Shown one piece after another: positions 22,908-31,987 of a stretch of 32,741 nucleotides of DNA. The notes beneath the pieces are model-generated. The model had not been told where the DNA came from. It worked only from the letters and a program-made list of their open reading frames with translations, and did not search any database. Every line of letters begins with the position of its first letter. The first letter of the stretch is position 1. This DNA is from Novosphingobium sp. (lineage in GTDB: Bacteria; Pseudomonadota; Alphaproteobacteria; Sphingomonadales; Sphingomonadaceae). Both the position numbers and the translations under genes were made by a program. Location of the stretch: positions 1-32,741 of the forward strand of contig JAGREN010000021.1 in assembly GCA_020446505.1 (NCBI GenBank), in the 5' to 3' direction.

Positions 22908-23987
22908 TCAGGCGTCTACCGCGCGACCGTCTCTGCGACCGGCGACATGCGCGCCCCAGACCGTCGCTGCGACGACAAGAGCGCCGGTGAACTGGTGCAG
23001 CACGGCCAGCCACAGCTCCATCCCTGACCAGATCGTCGAGATACCCAGCAGGATCTGCACGCCGAAAGCCGTGTGGATCGCGATCGAGACATCGCGCCTG
23101 CCCAGCGCGCGGACTCTCCTCGACAGCACCACCAGCACCGCGACGACGACGAAGGCCCACCAGCGATGGATGAAGTGGACGAGAAACGGGTCGTTGAACA
23201 AGGCATGCAACGCGCCTTGCGACCAGTCGATCCCGTCGGGAAAGAACGAACCCTGCATCAGCGGCCACGCATCGGCCCGGAACCATCCCGCCCCGGCAAC
23301 ATATCCGGCGCGCATTCCCGCGACCAGGGCTCCGAACAGGACCTGCACGGCAACGGTGCCGATCGCCAGCGCGCCCAGTGGAGACGAACGCGCCGATGCC
23401 CGCCCTTCCCTGACGCCGAGCACGTCGAGCGCCGTCCAGACCAGCGCGCCTAGCGTAATCAGGGCGACGCCGAGATGGGTGGCGAGCCGGATGTGGCTGA
23501 CCTTTACATCTGCGCTCAGGCCCGAAGTCACCATCCACCAGCCAACCGCGCCCTGAAGCCCGCCGAGCGCGAGCAGGGCCAGCAGCCGCGGCTTGTAGCC
23601 GCCGGGAATGGTCCGCCGCATCCAGAACACGGCCAGCGGCAGGGCAAAGGCCACACCAGCCAGCCGCGCGAGCAGGCGGTGGACCCACTCCCAGAAGTAG
23701 ATGAACTTGTACTGCGCGAGAGTCATGCCCGCTGGTCCGTTGACCTCGACGTACTGCGGGATCTGCTTGTAGGCTTCGAACTCTCGCTGCCACGCTGCTT
23801 CGCTGAGCGGGGGGATGACTCCGGTGACGGGCTTCCACTCCGTAATGGAAAGGCCCGACTCGGTCAGCCGGGTAATTCCGCCGACCACGAGGATCAGGCA
23901 GACCAGTCCAGCCACGGCAAGGAGCCACCGGGCGATGGCAGGCGTATCGTCGCGTGTGCCGATAAGGTGTGCGGGCCGGGCCTTCAT
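22908..23987 (-). CDS. ctaA: Heme A synthase (COX15/CtaA)
   Basis: A 359-residue inner membrane enzyme that oxidises heme O to heme A for cytochrome oxidase. About eight membrane spans are visible in two four-helix bundles. Conserved parts include GGITRLTESGLSITEWKPVTGVIPPLSE, YKFIYFWEWVHRLLARLAGV, and HLGVALITLGAL, with further His in IHRWW and LHQFTGAL. ATG 23987 has AGGGG six bases upstream; the longer frame starts with TTG. Length is standard for the proteobacterial type. It diverges from the MerC-like gene. Confidence 0.95.
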   Translation of the reverse strand: MKARPAHLIGTRDDTPAIARWLLAVAGLVCLILVVGGITRLTESGLSITEWKPVTGVIPPLSEAAWQREFEAYKQIPQYVEVNGPAGMTLAQYKFIYFWEWVHRLLARLAGVAFALPLAVFWMRRTIPGGYKPRLLALLALGGLQGAVGWWMVTSGLSADVKVSHIRLATHLGVALITLGALVWTALDVLGVREGRASARSSPLGALAIGTVAVQVLFGALVAGMRAGYVAGAGWFRADAWPLMQGSFFPDGIDWSQGALHALFNDPFLVHFIHRWWAFVVVAVLVVLSRRVRALGRRDVSIAIHTAFGVQILLGISTIWSGMELWLAVLHQFTGALVVAATVWGAHVAGRRDGRAVDA

Positions 23988-24075
23988 GTGCGCCCCTCTA
24001 GCCAAGCCTGCGCGCGGCGCAAGGGATCAAAGGGAAGACCTTGCGCGATGATACAACATAACATACCTGACCTCT

Positions 24076-24447
24076 ATGCGCCGCGCTCTTCTCTCGATTC
24101 GGGATCGCTTCGATCGTGCAGGCATAGTCCTGTCCGGGCTTTGCGCGGTTCACTGCGTGCTCGGCATCCTGATTGTCTCGGTGCTCGGGCTAGGCGGCGG
24201 TGCTCTGCTTGCGCCGCAAATTCACGAGATCGGCCTCGCGCTTGCCGTTGCGGTTGGAACGATCGCGCTTGGAGCCGGTTTCGCCAGGCACGGCCGCCCT
24301 GCTCCGCTCGCTCTCGGCGCGATCGGCCTGTCGCTCATGGCCATGGCCCTGCTTGTCCAGCACGGGCTTGGCGAAGCTGTGCTGACGATTTGCGGCGTGT
24401 CTCTTGTCGCAGCAGCGCACGTCTGGAACTTGCGCCGCGCGTATTGA
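24076..24447 (+). CDS. MerC-like inner membrane protein
   Basis: A 123-residue protein with four membrane segments and the MerC-type start [23 protein letters not shown], where the Cys-x-x-x-Cys pair (LCAVHC) is the mercuric-ion-binding motif of that family. No mer regulon genes (merR, merA, merT) are nearby, so mercury transport is not implied; sphingomonads often carry such lone MerC-domain proteins of unknown role. It starts 88 bases after ctaA on the opposite strand. Confidence 0.8.
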   Translation: MRRALLSIRDRFDRAGIVLSGLCAVHCVLGILIVSVLGLGGGALLAPQIHEIGLALAVAVGTIALGAGFARHGRPAPLALGAIGLSLMAMALLVQHGLGEAVLTICGVSLVAAAHVWNLRRAY

Positions 24448-24463
24448 ACGCTATCTGCGGCTC

Positions 24464-25447
24464 ATGTCCGCAGAACTCTCTCTCATCGTCAACGGCGAAC
24501 CGCGACGCGCACCCCACGGTGCGACGATTGCCGATCTTGTCGAGTCGCTCGAACTCAATGCGAAGAAGGTCGCGGTGGAACGCAATGGCCTGATTGTCCC
24601 GCGCTCCACTCTGGCCGATGTGTTGCTGGGCGACGGTGACGAACTGGAGATCGTGCATTTCGTCGGCGGTGGGAACAGCGAGGAAACCTGGACCGTTGCC
24701 GGACGCACCTTCCGCTCGCGACTGATCGTCGGCACCGGCAAGTACAAGGACTTTGCCCAGAATGCCTCTGCGCTTGAGGCCAGTGGCGCGGAAATCGTCA
24801 CGGTCGCCGTGCGCCGCGTCAACGTTTCGGACCCCAAGGCGCCGATGCTGACCGACTACATCGACCCCAAGAAATTCACCTACCTGCCGAACACGGCCGG
24901 GTGCTTCAACGCCGAGGAGGCGATCCGCACCCTTCGCCTCGCGCGCGAGGCGGGCGGCTGGGATCTGGTGAAGCTGGAAGTGCTGGGAGAGGCTCGCACG
25001 CTCTATCCCGACATGCGCGAGACCTTGAAGGCTACCGAGGTGCTGGCAAGCGAAGGCTTCCTGCCGATGGTCTACTGCGTCGACGACCCCATCGCGGCGA
25101 AGCAGCTTGAGGAAGCGGGCGCCGTGGCCGTGATGCCGCTCGGCGCTCCCATTGGTTCGGGCCTCGGTATCCAGAACCGGGTGACGATCCGCCTGATCGT
25201 GGAGGGCGCGAGCGTGCCGGTGCTGGTCGATGCCGGCGTCGGCACGGCCAGCGACGCAGCCGTGGCGATGGAGCTTGGCTGTGACGGGGTGCTGATGAAC
25301 ACTGCCATTGCCGAAGCGAAAGACCCGCTGCTGATGGCGCGGGCGATGAAGCGCGCGGTGGAAGCCGGACGCGACGCCTATCTCGCGGGGCGCATGGCGA
25401 CGCGCAAATATGCCGATCCGTCGAGTCCCCTCGCGGGCCTGATCTGA
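24464..25447 (+). CDS. Fused sulfur carrier ThiS and thiazole synthase ThiG
   Basis: A 327-residue protein joining two thiamine enzymes. Residues 1-70 are ThiS ([20 protein letters not shown] to HFVGGG), residues about 76-327 are ThiG ([73 protein letters not shown]). ThiG builds the thiazole phosphate from 1-deoxyxylulose 5-phosphate with sulfur from ThiS thiocarboxylate; the Gly-Gly end that must be activated is internal here (GGG, 68-70). No thiamine riboswitch or other thi gene is visible. A fused form is known in some proteobacteria. Confidence 0.9.
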   Translation: MSAELSLIVNGEPRRAPHGATIADLVESLELNAKKVAVERNGLIVPRSTLADVLLGDGDELEIVHFVGGGNSEETWTVAGRTFRSRLIVGTGKYKDFAQNASALEASGAEIVTVAVRRVNVSDPKAPMLTDYIDPKKFTYLPNTAGCFNAEEAIRTLRLAREAGGWDLVKLEVLGEARTLYPDMRETLKATEVLASEGFLPMVYCVDDPIAAKQLEEAGAVAVMPLGAPIGSGLGIQNRVTIRLIVEGASVPVLVDAGVGTASDAAVAMELGCDGVLMNTAIAEAKDPLLMARAMKRAVEAGRDAYLAGRMATRKYADPSSPLAGLI

Positions 25448-25572
25448 TCCCGCGACGCAAGCGCGCCAAACTACGCGCAAATACCGATCATGGTTAACGA
25501 GTTGGAAACCAAGTTGTGATGATCTGTTGCTGTCGGACGAAAGGTCTGGCGGTCTAACAGGGGACACGCGAC

Positions 25573-26100
25573 ATGGGGCAACTTCGCACCGCCTCGCTGA
25601 TGATAAACGAACTGCGCGAATTCGCGAGCTTCAGCCCTTGCGAGCAGCGCTACATCAAGCGCAGCATCGATATCGGGCTCGGCAGGCAGGACGCCTTCAA
25701 GCTCTGGGCGCGCGATGCATCCGAGATTTCCTCGATCCGCTCGCAATATGTCGCCTATCAGGACCTCAAGGGTCTGCGGGCCTCGGTCCCCGCCGAAACG
25801 GGACTCGAAGGCATCGAGGACTTCATGGGCAAGCTGGTGCGCATGGCCGCATTCGATCTTGCGCAAGACAAGCTTGAGAGCTTTTCCTCGTTCCGCTTCC
25901 TGTACGAACGCATTCTTGGCGCGAAGATCCGCCCCTGGCTGCCCGCAGCATTTTGCGCATCTTCGGCCCTGCCGCAGATTCGGCCCGACCGCCGCAAGTG
26001 CCTGCTTCACTCGATCAGCGAAGCTGCAGCGACTGCGCCGGGCTGGTCCGATTCGGAGCCTTCCTTCTTCCCGGAATGGATCGAGAAGGAAGTAGCCTGA
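25573..26100 (+). CDS. Uncharacterised 175-residue protein
   Basis: A soluble protein with helix-rich N-terminal half (LREFASFSPCEQRYIKRSIDIGLGRQDAFKLWARDASEISSIRSQ) and no signal peptide. It has an FRFLYERILGAKIRPWLPAAFCASS segment and an acidic-hydrophobic end. I do not recognise a family. ATG 25573 has AGGGG upstream. It stands alone between the thiS-thiG fusion and a PilZ gene, which starts 99 bases after its stop. Confidence 0.62.
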   Translation: MGQLRTASLMINELREFASFSPCEQRYIKRSIDIGLGRQDAFKLWARDASEISSIRSQYVAYQDLKGLRASVPAETGLEGIEDFMGKLVRMAAFDLAQDKLESFSSFRFLYERILGAKIRPWLPAAFCASSALPQIRPDRRKCLLHSISEAAATAPGWSDSEPSFFPEWIEKEVA

Positions 26101-26199
26101 CCAAGCCAAAGTCGCATTTCGCGCACAGGTTCAATGCAGATTTTAAGAGGAAAGTGACCCGATCCGGTCACAAATGGCCGGAGCAGGGAGTGCCGTACA

Positions 26200-26484
26200 T
26201 TGGCGGATCGCAAGTATCTCAGTGCCCAGTGCAGGACACCGCGCGGCGGCATAAACGAAGTTCACATCCTCGATCTGTCGGAAGTCGGCTGCCTTATCGA
26301 CAAGCGGATGATCCCGATGAGCGAGGGCGACCGGATTCTCATCAAGATGGAAGGTCTTGCCTTCCTGCCGTCATCGGTCCTGTGGGTCGAGGAAGGCGAT
26401 GCCGGCCTTGCCTTCGAGCAGCCGCTCTATGGTCCGGTGCTCGAGCATCTCAACCGTTGCTTTACGGTAGAAGCGACTGACTGA
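26200..26484 (+). CDS. PilZ-domain protein
   Basis: A 94-residue single PilZ-type domain: DRKYLSAQCRTPRGGINEVHILDLSEVGCLIDKRMIPMSEGDRILIKMEGLAFLPSSVLWVEEGDAGLAFEQPLYGPVLEHL (pattern summarised: HILDLSEVGCLI and VLWVEEGDAGLAFEQPL). Canonical PilZ proteins bind cyclic di-GMP through an RxxxR and a D/NxSxxG; here the DLSEVG segment is present but the RxxxR part is weak, so binding is uncertain. The only in-frame start is TTG 26200, with AGGGAG nine bases upstream, since a stop lies at 26155. Confidence 0.68.
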   Translation: MADRKYLSAQCRTPRGGINEVHILDLSEVGCLIDKRMIPMSEGDRILIKMEGLAFLPSSVLWVEEGDAGLAFEQPLYGPVLEHLNRCFTVEATD

Positions 26485-26508
26485 CCTTTGGTAGATGCGC
26501 ATCGGAGT

Positions 26509-26536
26509 TTTCGCCACACTTCCCCGTGGGGCGAAA
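26509..26536. terminator. Hairpin between convergent PilZ and fadD-like genes
   Basis: TTTCGCC (26509-26515) and GGCGAAA (26530-26536) are perfectly complementary, extended by CAC/GTG after one mismatch, around a six-base loop. It lies between the PilZ stop and the fadD-like stop and suits both strands as an end point. No T-run beyond three or four bases. Confidence 0.5.
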
Positions 26537-26540
26537 TCCA

Positions 26541-28343
26541 TCAACTGCGATAAAGGGCGTCGAGCCGCTCACCATAACGCTCGACCAGCTTGTGCCGCCG
26601 GACCTTGAGGCTGGGCGTCATTTCCTCGTTCTCGATAGTGAAGGGCTCGTCGGCAAAGGCGAACTGGCGGACCTTCTCGATCACCGAAAGCTGCGCGTTT
26701 ACCCGGTCGATCGCCTCGCGGACCGCTGCGCGGAACTCGGCATTCTCTTGCAGGGCAGCCATATTGCCGGTCTCGTCGTGGGATTTCGCCCACTCCTGCG
26801 CCCATTCGTCATCGGGCACGATCAGGCCGACGATGTGCGGGCGCTTGTCGCCAAGCACCATGGCCTGCGCAATCTCGGGCTGGAGCGTCAGCATCGACTG
26901 GATCTTCTGCGGAGAGACGTTGTCGCCCTTGTCGTTGACGATCATGTCCTTCTTGCGGTCGGTGATCTTGATCCGGCCTTTCTCGTCGAGATGGCCGATG
27001 TCGCCGGTGTGGAGCCAGCCGTTCTGCAGTGCGCGCGCGGTTTCGGCATCGTTCGCCCAGTAGCCTTGCGTGACAAGCTCGCCGCGCACGAGCAGTTCGC
27101 CGTCCTCGGCGATGCGCAGTTCCACGCCGCGAAGAGGCGCGCCGACGGTGTCCATGCGGATGCCGTCACGAGGTCGATTACAACTGATGACAGGAGCGGC
27201 CTCGGTCTGGCCGTAGCCCTGCAGCAGGGTCAGCCCCATAGCGTCGAAGAAGGTGCCGATCTCCGGGCTGAGCGGGGCGCCGCCCGATACGAGCGCCTTG
27301 ATCCGCCCGCCGAATTTCGCCCGGATTTTGGGCCGTAATGCCTTGCCGACTATGAAATCGAGCGGGAAGTCGATGATCCTGCGCTTGCCCGCCATCTTCC
27401 GTCCGCCAATGGCGACGGCAAGGTCCAGCAGCTTACCGGGCAGCTTGCCCTGCTTCTCGACCTGCTTGATGATCCGCGTGCGCAAAAGTTCGAACAGGCG
27501 CGGAACCACCACCATGATGGTTGGCCGCACGTCCTCGATATTGGCGGAGAGCTTTTCGAGGCTTTCGGCATAGTAGATCTGCGCGCCCAGCCCGATCGGC
27601 AGGAACTGTCCGCCGGTATGCTCGTAAGCATGGCTCAGGGGCAGGAACGATAGGAAGACTTCCTTCTCCCAGCCGAAGTCCTCTGCGATGATCCGAGCAG
27701 CGCCATCGACGTTGCACAGGATCGCACCGTGATGCTGGCGCACCCCGCGCGGCGCGCCGCCGGTTCCGCTGGTATAGATAATGCAGGCAAGATCGGTGCG
27801 CCCGATCGCGGCGATCCGCGCATCGACTGCCGAACGGGCCTGTGCTGCGTCGCCTTCGAGCAGATCGGACCACTGATGCCACGAGAAGCTGCCTTCCTGA
27901 GCATGGGGAATCGCTTCGATAGAAAACAGCATCTCCGCGGTATTGGTCTGGGTCAGTGCCGGAATAAGCGGTTTGGCGAGCTTCGCGCTGGAAACGATCA
28001 CGGCGCGTGCGCCCGAATTGTTCAGAATGTGCAGGTGATCGCGCTCGATATTGGTCGTGTAGGCCGGCACCGTCACGCAGCCCGCCGCCATGATGCCGAG
28101 ATCGGCGAGGCACCATTCGGGCCGGTTTTCGGAGACCAGCATCACCCGGTCGCCCGGACCCAGCCCGCGCGCGCGCAAGGCTTCGGCGATCAGGCAAACC
28201 TGTCGGGCAGCCTCGGCCCAACTGAGCGATTGCCAGACCTTGTCCCGCCTTGCCCAGAGCATGGGCTCGTCACCCAACCGGTCAGCCCGGTCGAGAAACA
28301 GCGAGACGAGATTGGGGCTGGTGTCGAAATCAGAAAGCTGCAC
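26541..28343 (-). CDS. AMP-dependent long-chain fatty acid-CoA ligase
   Basis: A 600-residue ANL-family ligase that activates carboxylic acids, probably long-chain fatty acids, through an acyl-AMP. The AMP-binding signature is YTSGTGGAPRGV (190-201). Further motifs are LQGYGQTEAAPVIS, HTGDIGHLDEKGRIKITDRKKDMIV and the C-terminal lysine region DNVSPQKIQSM. The start is GTG 28343 with a modest ribosome site. It is downstream of ggt on the minus strand with 66 bases between, where a hairpin lies. Substrate specificity is not set by sequence alone. Confidence 0.9.
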   Translation of the reverse strand: MQLSDFDTSPNLVSLFLDRADRLGDEPMLWARRDKVWQSLSWAEAARQVCLIAEALRARGLGPGDRVMLVSENRPEWCLADLGIMAAGCVTVPAYTTNIERDHLHILNNSGARAVIVSSAKLAKPLIPALTQTNTAEMLFSIEAIPHAQEGSFSWHQWSDLLEGDAAQARSAVDARIAAIGRTDLACIIYTSGTGGAPRGVRQHHGAILCNVDGAARIIAEDFGWEKEVFLSFLPLSHAYEHTGGQFLPIGLGAQIYYAESLEKLSANIEDVRPTIMVVVPRLFELLRTRIIKQVEKQGKLPGKLLDLAVAIGGRKMAGKRRIIDFPLDFIVGKALRPKIRAKFGGRIKALVSGGAPLSPEIGTFFDAMGLTLLQGYGQTEAAPVISCNRPRDGIRMDTVGAPLRGVELRIAEDGELLVRGELVTQGYWANDAETARALQNGWLHTGDIGHLDEKGRIKITDRKKDMIVNDKGDNVSPQKIQSMLTLQPEIAQAMVLGDKRPHIVGLIVPDDEWAQEWAKSHDETGNMAALQENAEFRAAVREAIDRVNAQLSVIEKVRQFAFADEPFTIENEEMTPSLKVRRHKLVERYGERLDALYRS

Positions 28344-28354
28344 GTTCAGGCCTG

Positions 28355-28373
28355 TCCCGGTATTTTTCCGGGA
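28355..28373 (-). terminator. Hairpin between ggt and the fadD-like gene
   Basis: TCCCGG (28355-28360) and CCGGGA (28368-28373) pair around a seven-base AT loop, 12 bases before the GTG start of the next gene. It could end the ggt transcript in part or act as a control site for the ligase gene. Confidence 0.35.
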
Positions 28374-28409
28374 ATTTAGAGGCCAGTTCTTCCCGCCACA
28401 ACCCTGTCG

Positions 28410-30119
28410 TTATTGTGAAACCGCGACACCTTCGCTGCGTGGATCGCCCGCGCCGATCAGCCCTTGCGATGTAACGGCCACGGCATTGGTCTTCAGCGGC
28501 AGGCTGTAGGCAACGACGCGGGCGTGTCCCAGCGCCTTGAGACCGGGGATCAGCGCCTCGAGCGCGGAGCCCTTCTCGACGATGACCGTATCATCCGGCG
28601 AATAGAGAACCGGCACCGCGATGGCCTCTGCGATAGGCAGTTTCCAGTCGATGAAGGCGATGATCGACTTGGTAACCTGCACCGGGATCGTGCCGCCGCC
28701 TGCCGCGCCGACTGCCAGCACCAGTTTGCCATCCGGGCCGTAGACCAGGCTGGGCGCCATCGAACTGCGCGGGCGCTTGCCGCCTTCGACCCGATTGGCG
28801 ACCGGCAAGCCGTCCTTTTCGGGTACGAAGCTGAAATCGGTCAACTCATTGTTCAGAAAGAAGCCGTCATGCATCAGGCCCGATCCGAATGGCCCCTCGA
28901 TAGTCGAGGTATAGCTCACGGCATTGCCGTCGCGATCCACCACTGCGAAATGCGAAGTGCCGTTTTCGGGCGGCTCGTCACCGTCCGGTGGAATGAGGTC
29001 GAGGCCCGGCTCGACGGTTTCGGCAGTCTTGTCGGCGCGGATCAGCCCGCTCCTGTGGGCGAGGTAGTCCCTGTCGATCAGTTGCGGCACAGGAACGGAA
29101 ACGAAATCGGGATCGGCCAGGAAACGCTCGCGGTCGGCGTAGGCCAGCCGCTGCGCTTCGGCGAAAAGGTGCCAAAACGTGGGCGAACTGGCCGACATCT
29201 GCGAAAGATCGAAGCGTTCCATCATGCCGAGTATGGAAAGCACGGTCGTCGCGCCCGAACTCGGCGGACCCATGCCGCAGACCTTGTAGGCACGGTAGGT
29301 TCCGCAGACCGGCTTGCGATACCTGGCCTTGTAATTCATGACGTCGGCTTCGGTCATGGTAGCCTTGCGCGGCGTATCGCGCGCCACGGCAATGGCGAGA
29401 TCGGCGCCGTCCTGGCCGTTGTAGAATGCCTGTGACCCCCGTTCGGCAATTCGCTCGAGCGTTTCGGCCAGCACCGGGTTGGTCAGCTTCGTACCGACTG
29501 GCAGAGGTTCGCCACCGGCATCGTAGAAGAGCGCCGCAGCCGCCTTGTCGCGCATGCCGGTCGCCTTGTTGCGCAAGAGGAAGTCCCGGCCCCGTTCGCT
29601 CAGAATCCAGCCCTGCCGGGCCAGCCTGATCGCGGGCGCGAACAGGTCGCGCCAGGCCAGCTTGCCGTGACGGCGGTGCGCTTCGGCAGCGAGCGCGACA
29701 TTGCCCGGCACCCCGATCGAAAGGCCCGAAGCGACGGCCTCGCGAAAGGGCAGGGGCTTGCCATCGGAATCGAGAAACCAGTCTGGCTTGGCAAGGGCCG
29801 GGGCCGTTTCGCGCCCGTCGATCGTGTCGACCATTCCGTCAGCATTGCCCCGGACATAGAAGCCACCGCCGCCGATGCCCGAACTCTGCGGTTCGACCAC
29901 GGTGAGCGCCAGCATGGTGGCTATGGCCGCGTCGGTCGCCGATCCGCCCTTGCGCAGGATTTCCGCACCTGCCTCGGCCGCGCGTGGATCGGCGGCGCTG
30001 ACCATGCCGGCCTCGAAACGCGTCGGCGTGGGCGCTGCCGTTGACTGGGGAGCAGGCAGGGTCGCGCAGGCAGCGAGCGACAGGGAGAGAAGGGCGGTTG
30101 TGAAGGCGCGCAGAAGCAT
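28410..30119 (-). CDS. ggt: Gamma-glutamyltransferase, putative lipoprotein
   Basis: A 569-residue Ntn-hydrolase that splits gamma-glutamyl compounds such as glutathione. The precursor is expected to cleave itself before Thr388 in NGTSHFAVVDRDGNAVSYTS, giving a small subunit of 182 residues. The oxyanion and glutamate-site motifs PSSGATTVLSIL and NNELTDFS are present, with PRSSMAPSLVYG. The N-terminus is unusual: LSLSLAACA (12-20) is a lipobox with Cys18, so it may be membrane-anchored. It starts nine bases after pyrD. Confidence 0.93.
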   Translation of the reverse strand: MLLRAFTTALLSLSLAACATLPAPQSTAAPTPTRFEAGMVSAADPRAAEAGAEILRKGGSATDAAIATMLALTVVEPQSSGIGGGGFYVRGNADGMVDTIDGRETAPALAKPDWFLDSDGKPLPFREAVASGLSIGVPGNVALAAEAHRRHGKLAWRDLFAPAIRLARQGWILSERGRDFLLRNKATGMRDKAAAALFYDAGGEPLPVGTKLTNPVLAETLERIAERGSQAFYNGQDGADLAIAVARDTPRKATMTEADVMNYKARYRKPVCGTYRAYKVCGMGPPSSGATTVLSILGMMERFDLSQMSASSPTFWHLFAEAQRLAYADRERFLADPDFVSVPVPQLIDRDYLAHRSGLIRADKTAETVEPGLDLIPPDGDEPPENGTSHFAVVDRDGNAVSYTSTIEGPFGSGLMHDGFFLNNELTDFSFVPEKDGLPVANRVEGGKRPRSSMAPSLVYGPDGKLVLAVGAAGGGTIPVQVTKSIIAFIDWKLPIAEAIAVPVLYSPDDTVIVEKGSALEALIPGLKALGHARVVAYSLPLKTNAVAVTSQGLIGAGDPRSEGVAVSQ

Positions 30120-30128
30120 GCGCTCTGC

Positions 30129-31184
<1,056 letters not shown>

Positions 31185-31261
31185 GGTTCGAGGCGATAGC
31201 CGGGTCCGTGGCGGCGCACAAACGTCGCGAGGCGAGAAAGCGAAACTTCATTGCCGAAAAG

Positions 31262-31294
31262 ATGCAATTTGCATGCTTGTCGCATTTCTACAAT
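31262..31294 (+). promoter_or_regulatory. Palindrome plus -10-like element upstream of a gene-less terminator
   Basis: ATGCAATTTGCAT (31262-31274) is a perfect 13-base palindrome. A TACAAT hexamer, one base from the -10 consensus, follows at 31289-31294. No -35 lies at proper distance, since the palindrome takes that place, which suggests an operator or activator site. A start near 31301 is inferred. A similar motif, GCATTGCAAATGC, lies at 31419-31431. Confidence 0.45.
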
Positions 31295-31300
31295 TCCTCT

Positions 31301-31414
31301 GCGGGGGAGATGCCTAAAGCGGCACCGCGACCCGATGGGCTGCAGGTGAGCTACGCTCCCGGGCCTCTCGATTTCTGGCGGCTTCCTGGCATGACTGGGG
31401 AGCCGCCCTTTTTT
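31301..31414 (+). ncRNA. Candidate small RNA or suf leader ending in a strong terminator
   Basis: No plus-strand gene is found between pyrD (minus, starting at 31184) and sufR (31544), yet a complete terminator sits at 31377-31414. The -10-like TACAAT at 31289 predicts a transcript of about 114 bases. The interior shows only short pairings (GGGAG/CTCCC, CCC-GAT-GGG). It lacks the conserved tip of SRP RNA and I see no RNase P, tmRNA or 6S match. An alternative is a 5' attenuator of sufR-sufB. Confidence 0.4.
31377..31414 (+). terminator. Strong intrinsic terminator upstream of sufR
   Basis: GGCGGCT (31377-31383) and AGCCGCC (31401-31407) pair perfectly; TCC and GGG extend the stem to ten base pairs with one G-U. 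The loop has 11 bases. C then TTTTTT (31409-31414) follows. This is the best terminator sequence in the window apart from that after rpsI, and it points toward sufR. Confidence 0.8.
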
Positions 31415-31464
31415 GCGCGCATTGCAAATGCTCGATTGCGCGGCCCCCAAGCCGTCTGCGCCTC

Positions 31465-31513
31465 TTGAAACCCGCAGACTAGCGGCCTAGATGAAACCGG
31501 AACTAATCAGTCC
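31465..31513 (+). promoter_or_regulatory. Probable sufR promoter with operator-like dyad at the start point
   Basis: TTGAAA (31465-31470) and TAGATG (31488-31493) are separated by 17 bases. The predicted start near 31500 lies in GGAACTAATCAGTCC (31499-31513), an inverted repeat of GGACT with one bulged base. Autoregulation by the Rrf2 protein at this dyad is inferred, by analogy with IscR. Confidence 0.45.
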
Positions 31514-31543
31514 AGTTTGCGGACCACAGGATTTTCCCGAGCG

Positions 31544-31987
31544 ATGCGACTTTCCAGCATGGCAGACTATGCCGTCGTCATCATGGCTGCGGCCTCCCGC
31601 CATTGCGGCTGCGCGATTCGCGAATCGGGCGAGCTGGGCCTGCGCGTGCGTCTTTCCGCGGGCCAGCTTGCCGAGGAAACCGGCCTTCCCGCGCCGACCG
31701 TGCAGAAACTCGTCAGCCGCCTCGTCGCAGCCGGGCTGCTCCATTCGACACGCGGCATGGGCGGCGGCATCAGGCTCGCTCGTCCCGCCGCTGCCATCAC
31801 GCTGGCCGATATTGTCGAGGCTGTCGAAGGCCCCATCGCCATGACGGCCTGCCTCGAGGAAGGCCGCCACGAATGCACCCTGGAAGAAGCGTGCAGCGTG
31901 CGCGGGCACTGGCCCATCGTGAATGAAGTGTTGCGCGATGCGCTGGCCGGAGTGCCGCTCACCAGATTGGCGGAGGCAGGCCAGTGA
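31544..31987 (+). CDS. Rrf2-family SUF regulator
   Basis: A 147-residue winged-helix regulator of Fe-S assembly. The Rrf2 DNA-binding part is [20 protein letters not shown] then [48 protein letters not shown] (about 1-82; quoted in part). Likely cluster cysteines are Cys103, Cys111 and Cys117 in the C-terminal half, as in IscR. There are two extra cysteines near the N-terminus (CGC, 21-23). It overlaps sufB by four bases (GTGA), so it is the first gene of the suf operon and probably controls it. Confidence 0.9.
   Translation: MRLSSMADYAVVIMAAASRHCGCAIRESGELGLRVRLSAGQLAEETGLPAPTVQKLVSRLVAAGLLHSTRGMGGGIRLARPAAAITLADIVEAVEGPIAMTACLEEGRHECTLEEACSVRGHWPIVNEVLRDALAGVPLTRLAEAGQ

Noticed and set aside
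24440-24470. Thiamine pyrophosphate riboswitch in front of thiS-thiG
   Set aside because: The fusion starts 16 bases after the MerC-like gene, leaving no room for a riboswitch, and no THI-box-like sequence is visible.
23475-24593. 372-codon plus-strand frame across ctaA, the MerC-like gene and thiS
   Set aside because: It crosses three recognised genes on both strands and has no conserved pattern.
25488-25520. CtrA-type binding site upstream of the unknown 175-residue gene (TTAACGAG...)
   Set aside because: Only one TTAA half with a poorly matching second half at the right distance, which is expected by chance.
31301-31414. SRP RNA, 6S RNA, tmRNA or tRNA in the suf leader
   Set aside because: The conserved SRP tip (GGAAG...AGCAGCC), tRNA T-loop GTTCRANNC and tmRNA acceptor patterns are absent; 6S-like folding could not be confirmed by eye.
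31310-31468. Short open frame (MPKAAPRPDGLQ...) with GGGGGAG directly before the ATG
   Set aside because: The Shine-Dalgarno-like run touches the start codon with no spacing, and the frame runs through the strong terminator. It is more likely part of an RNA or leader, though a leader peptide cannot be fully ruled out.
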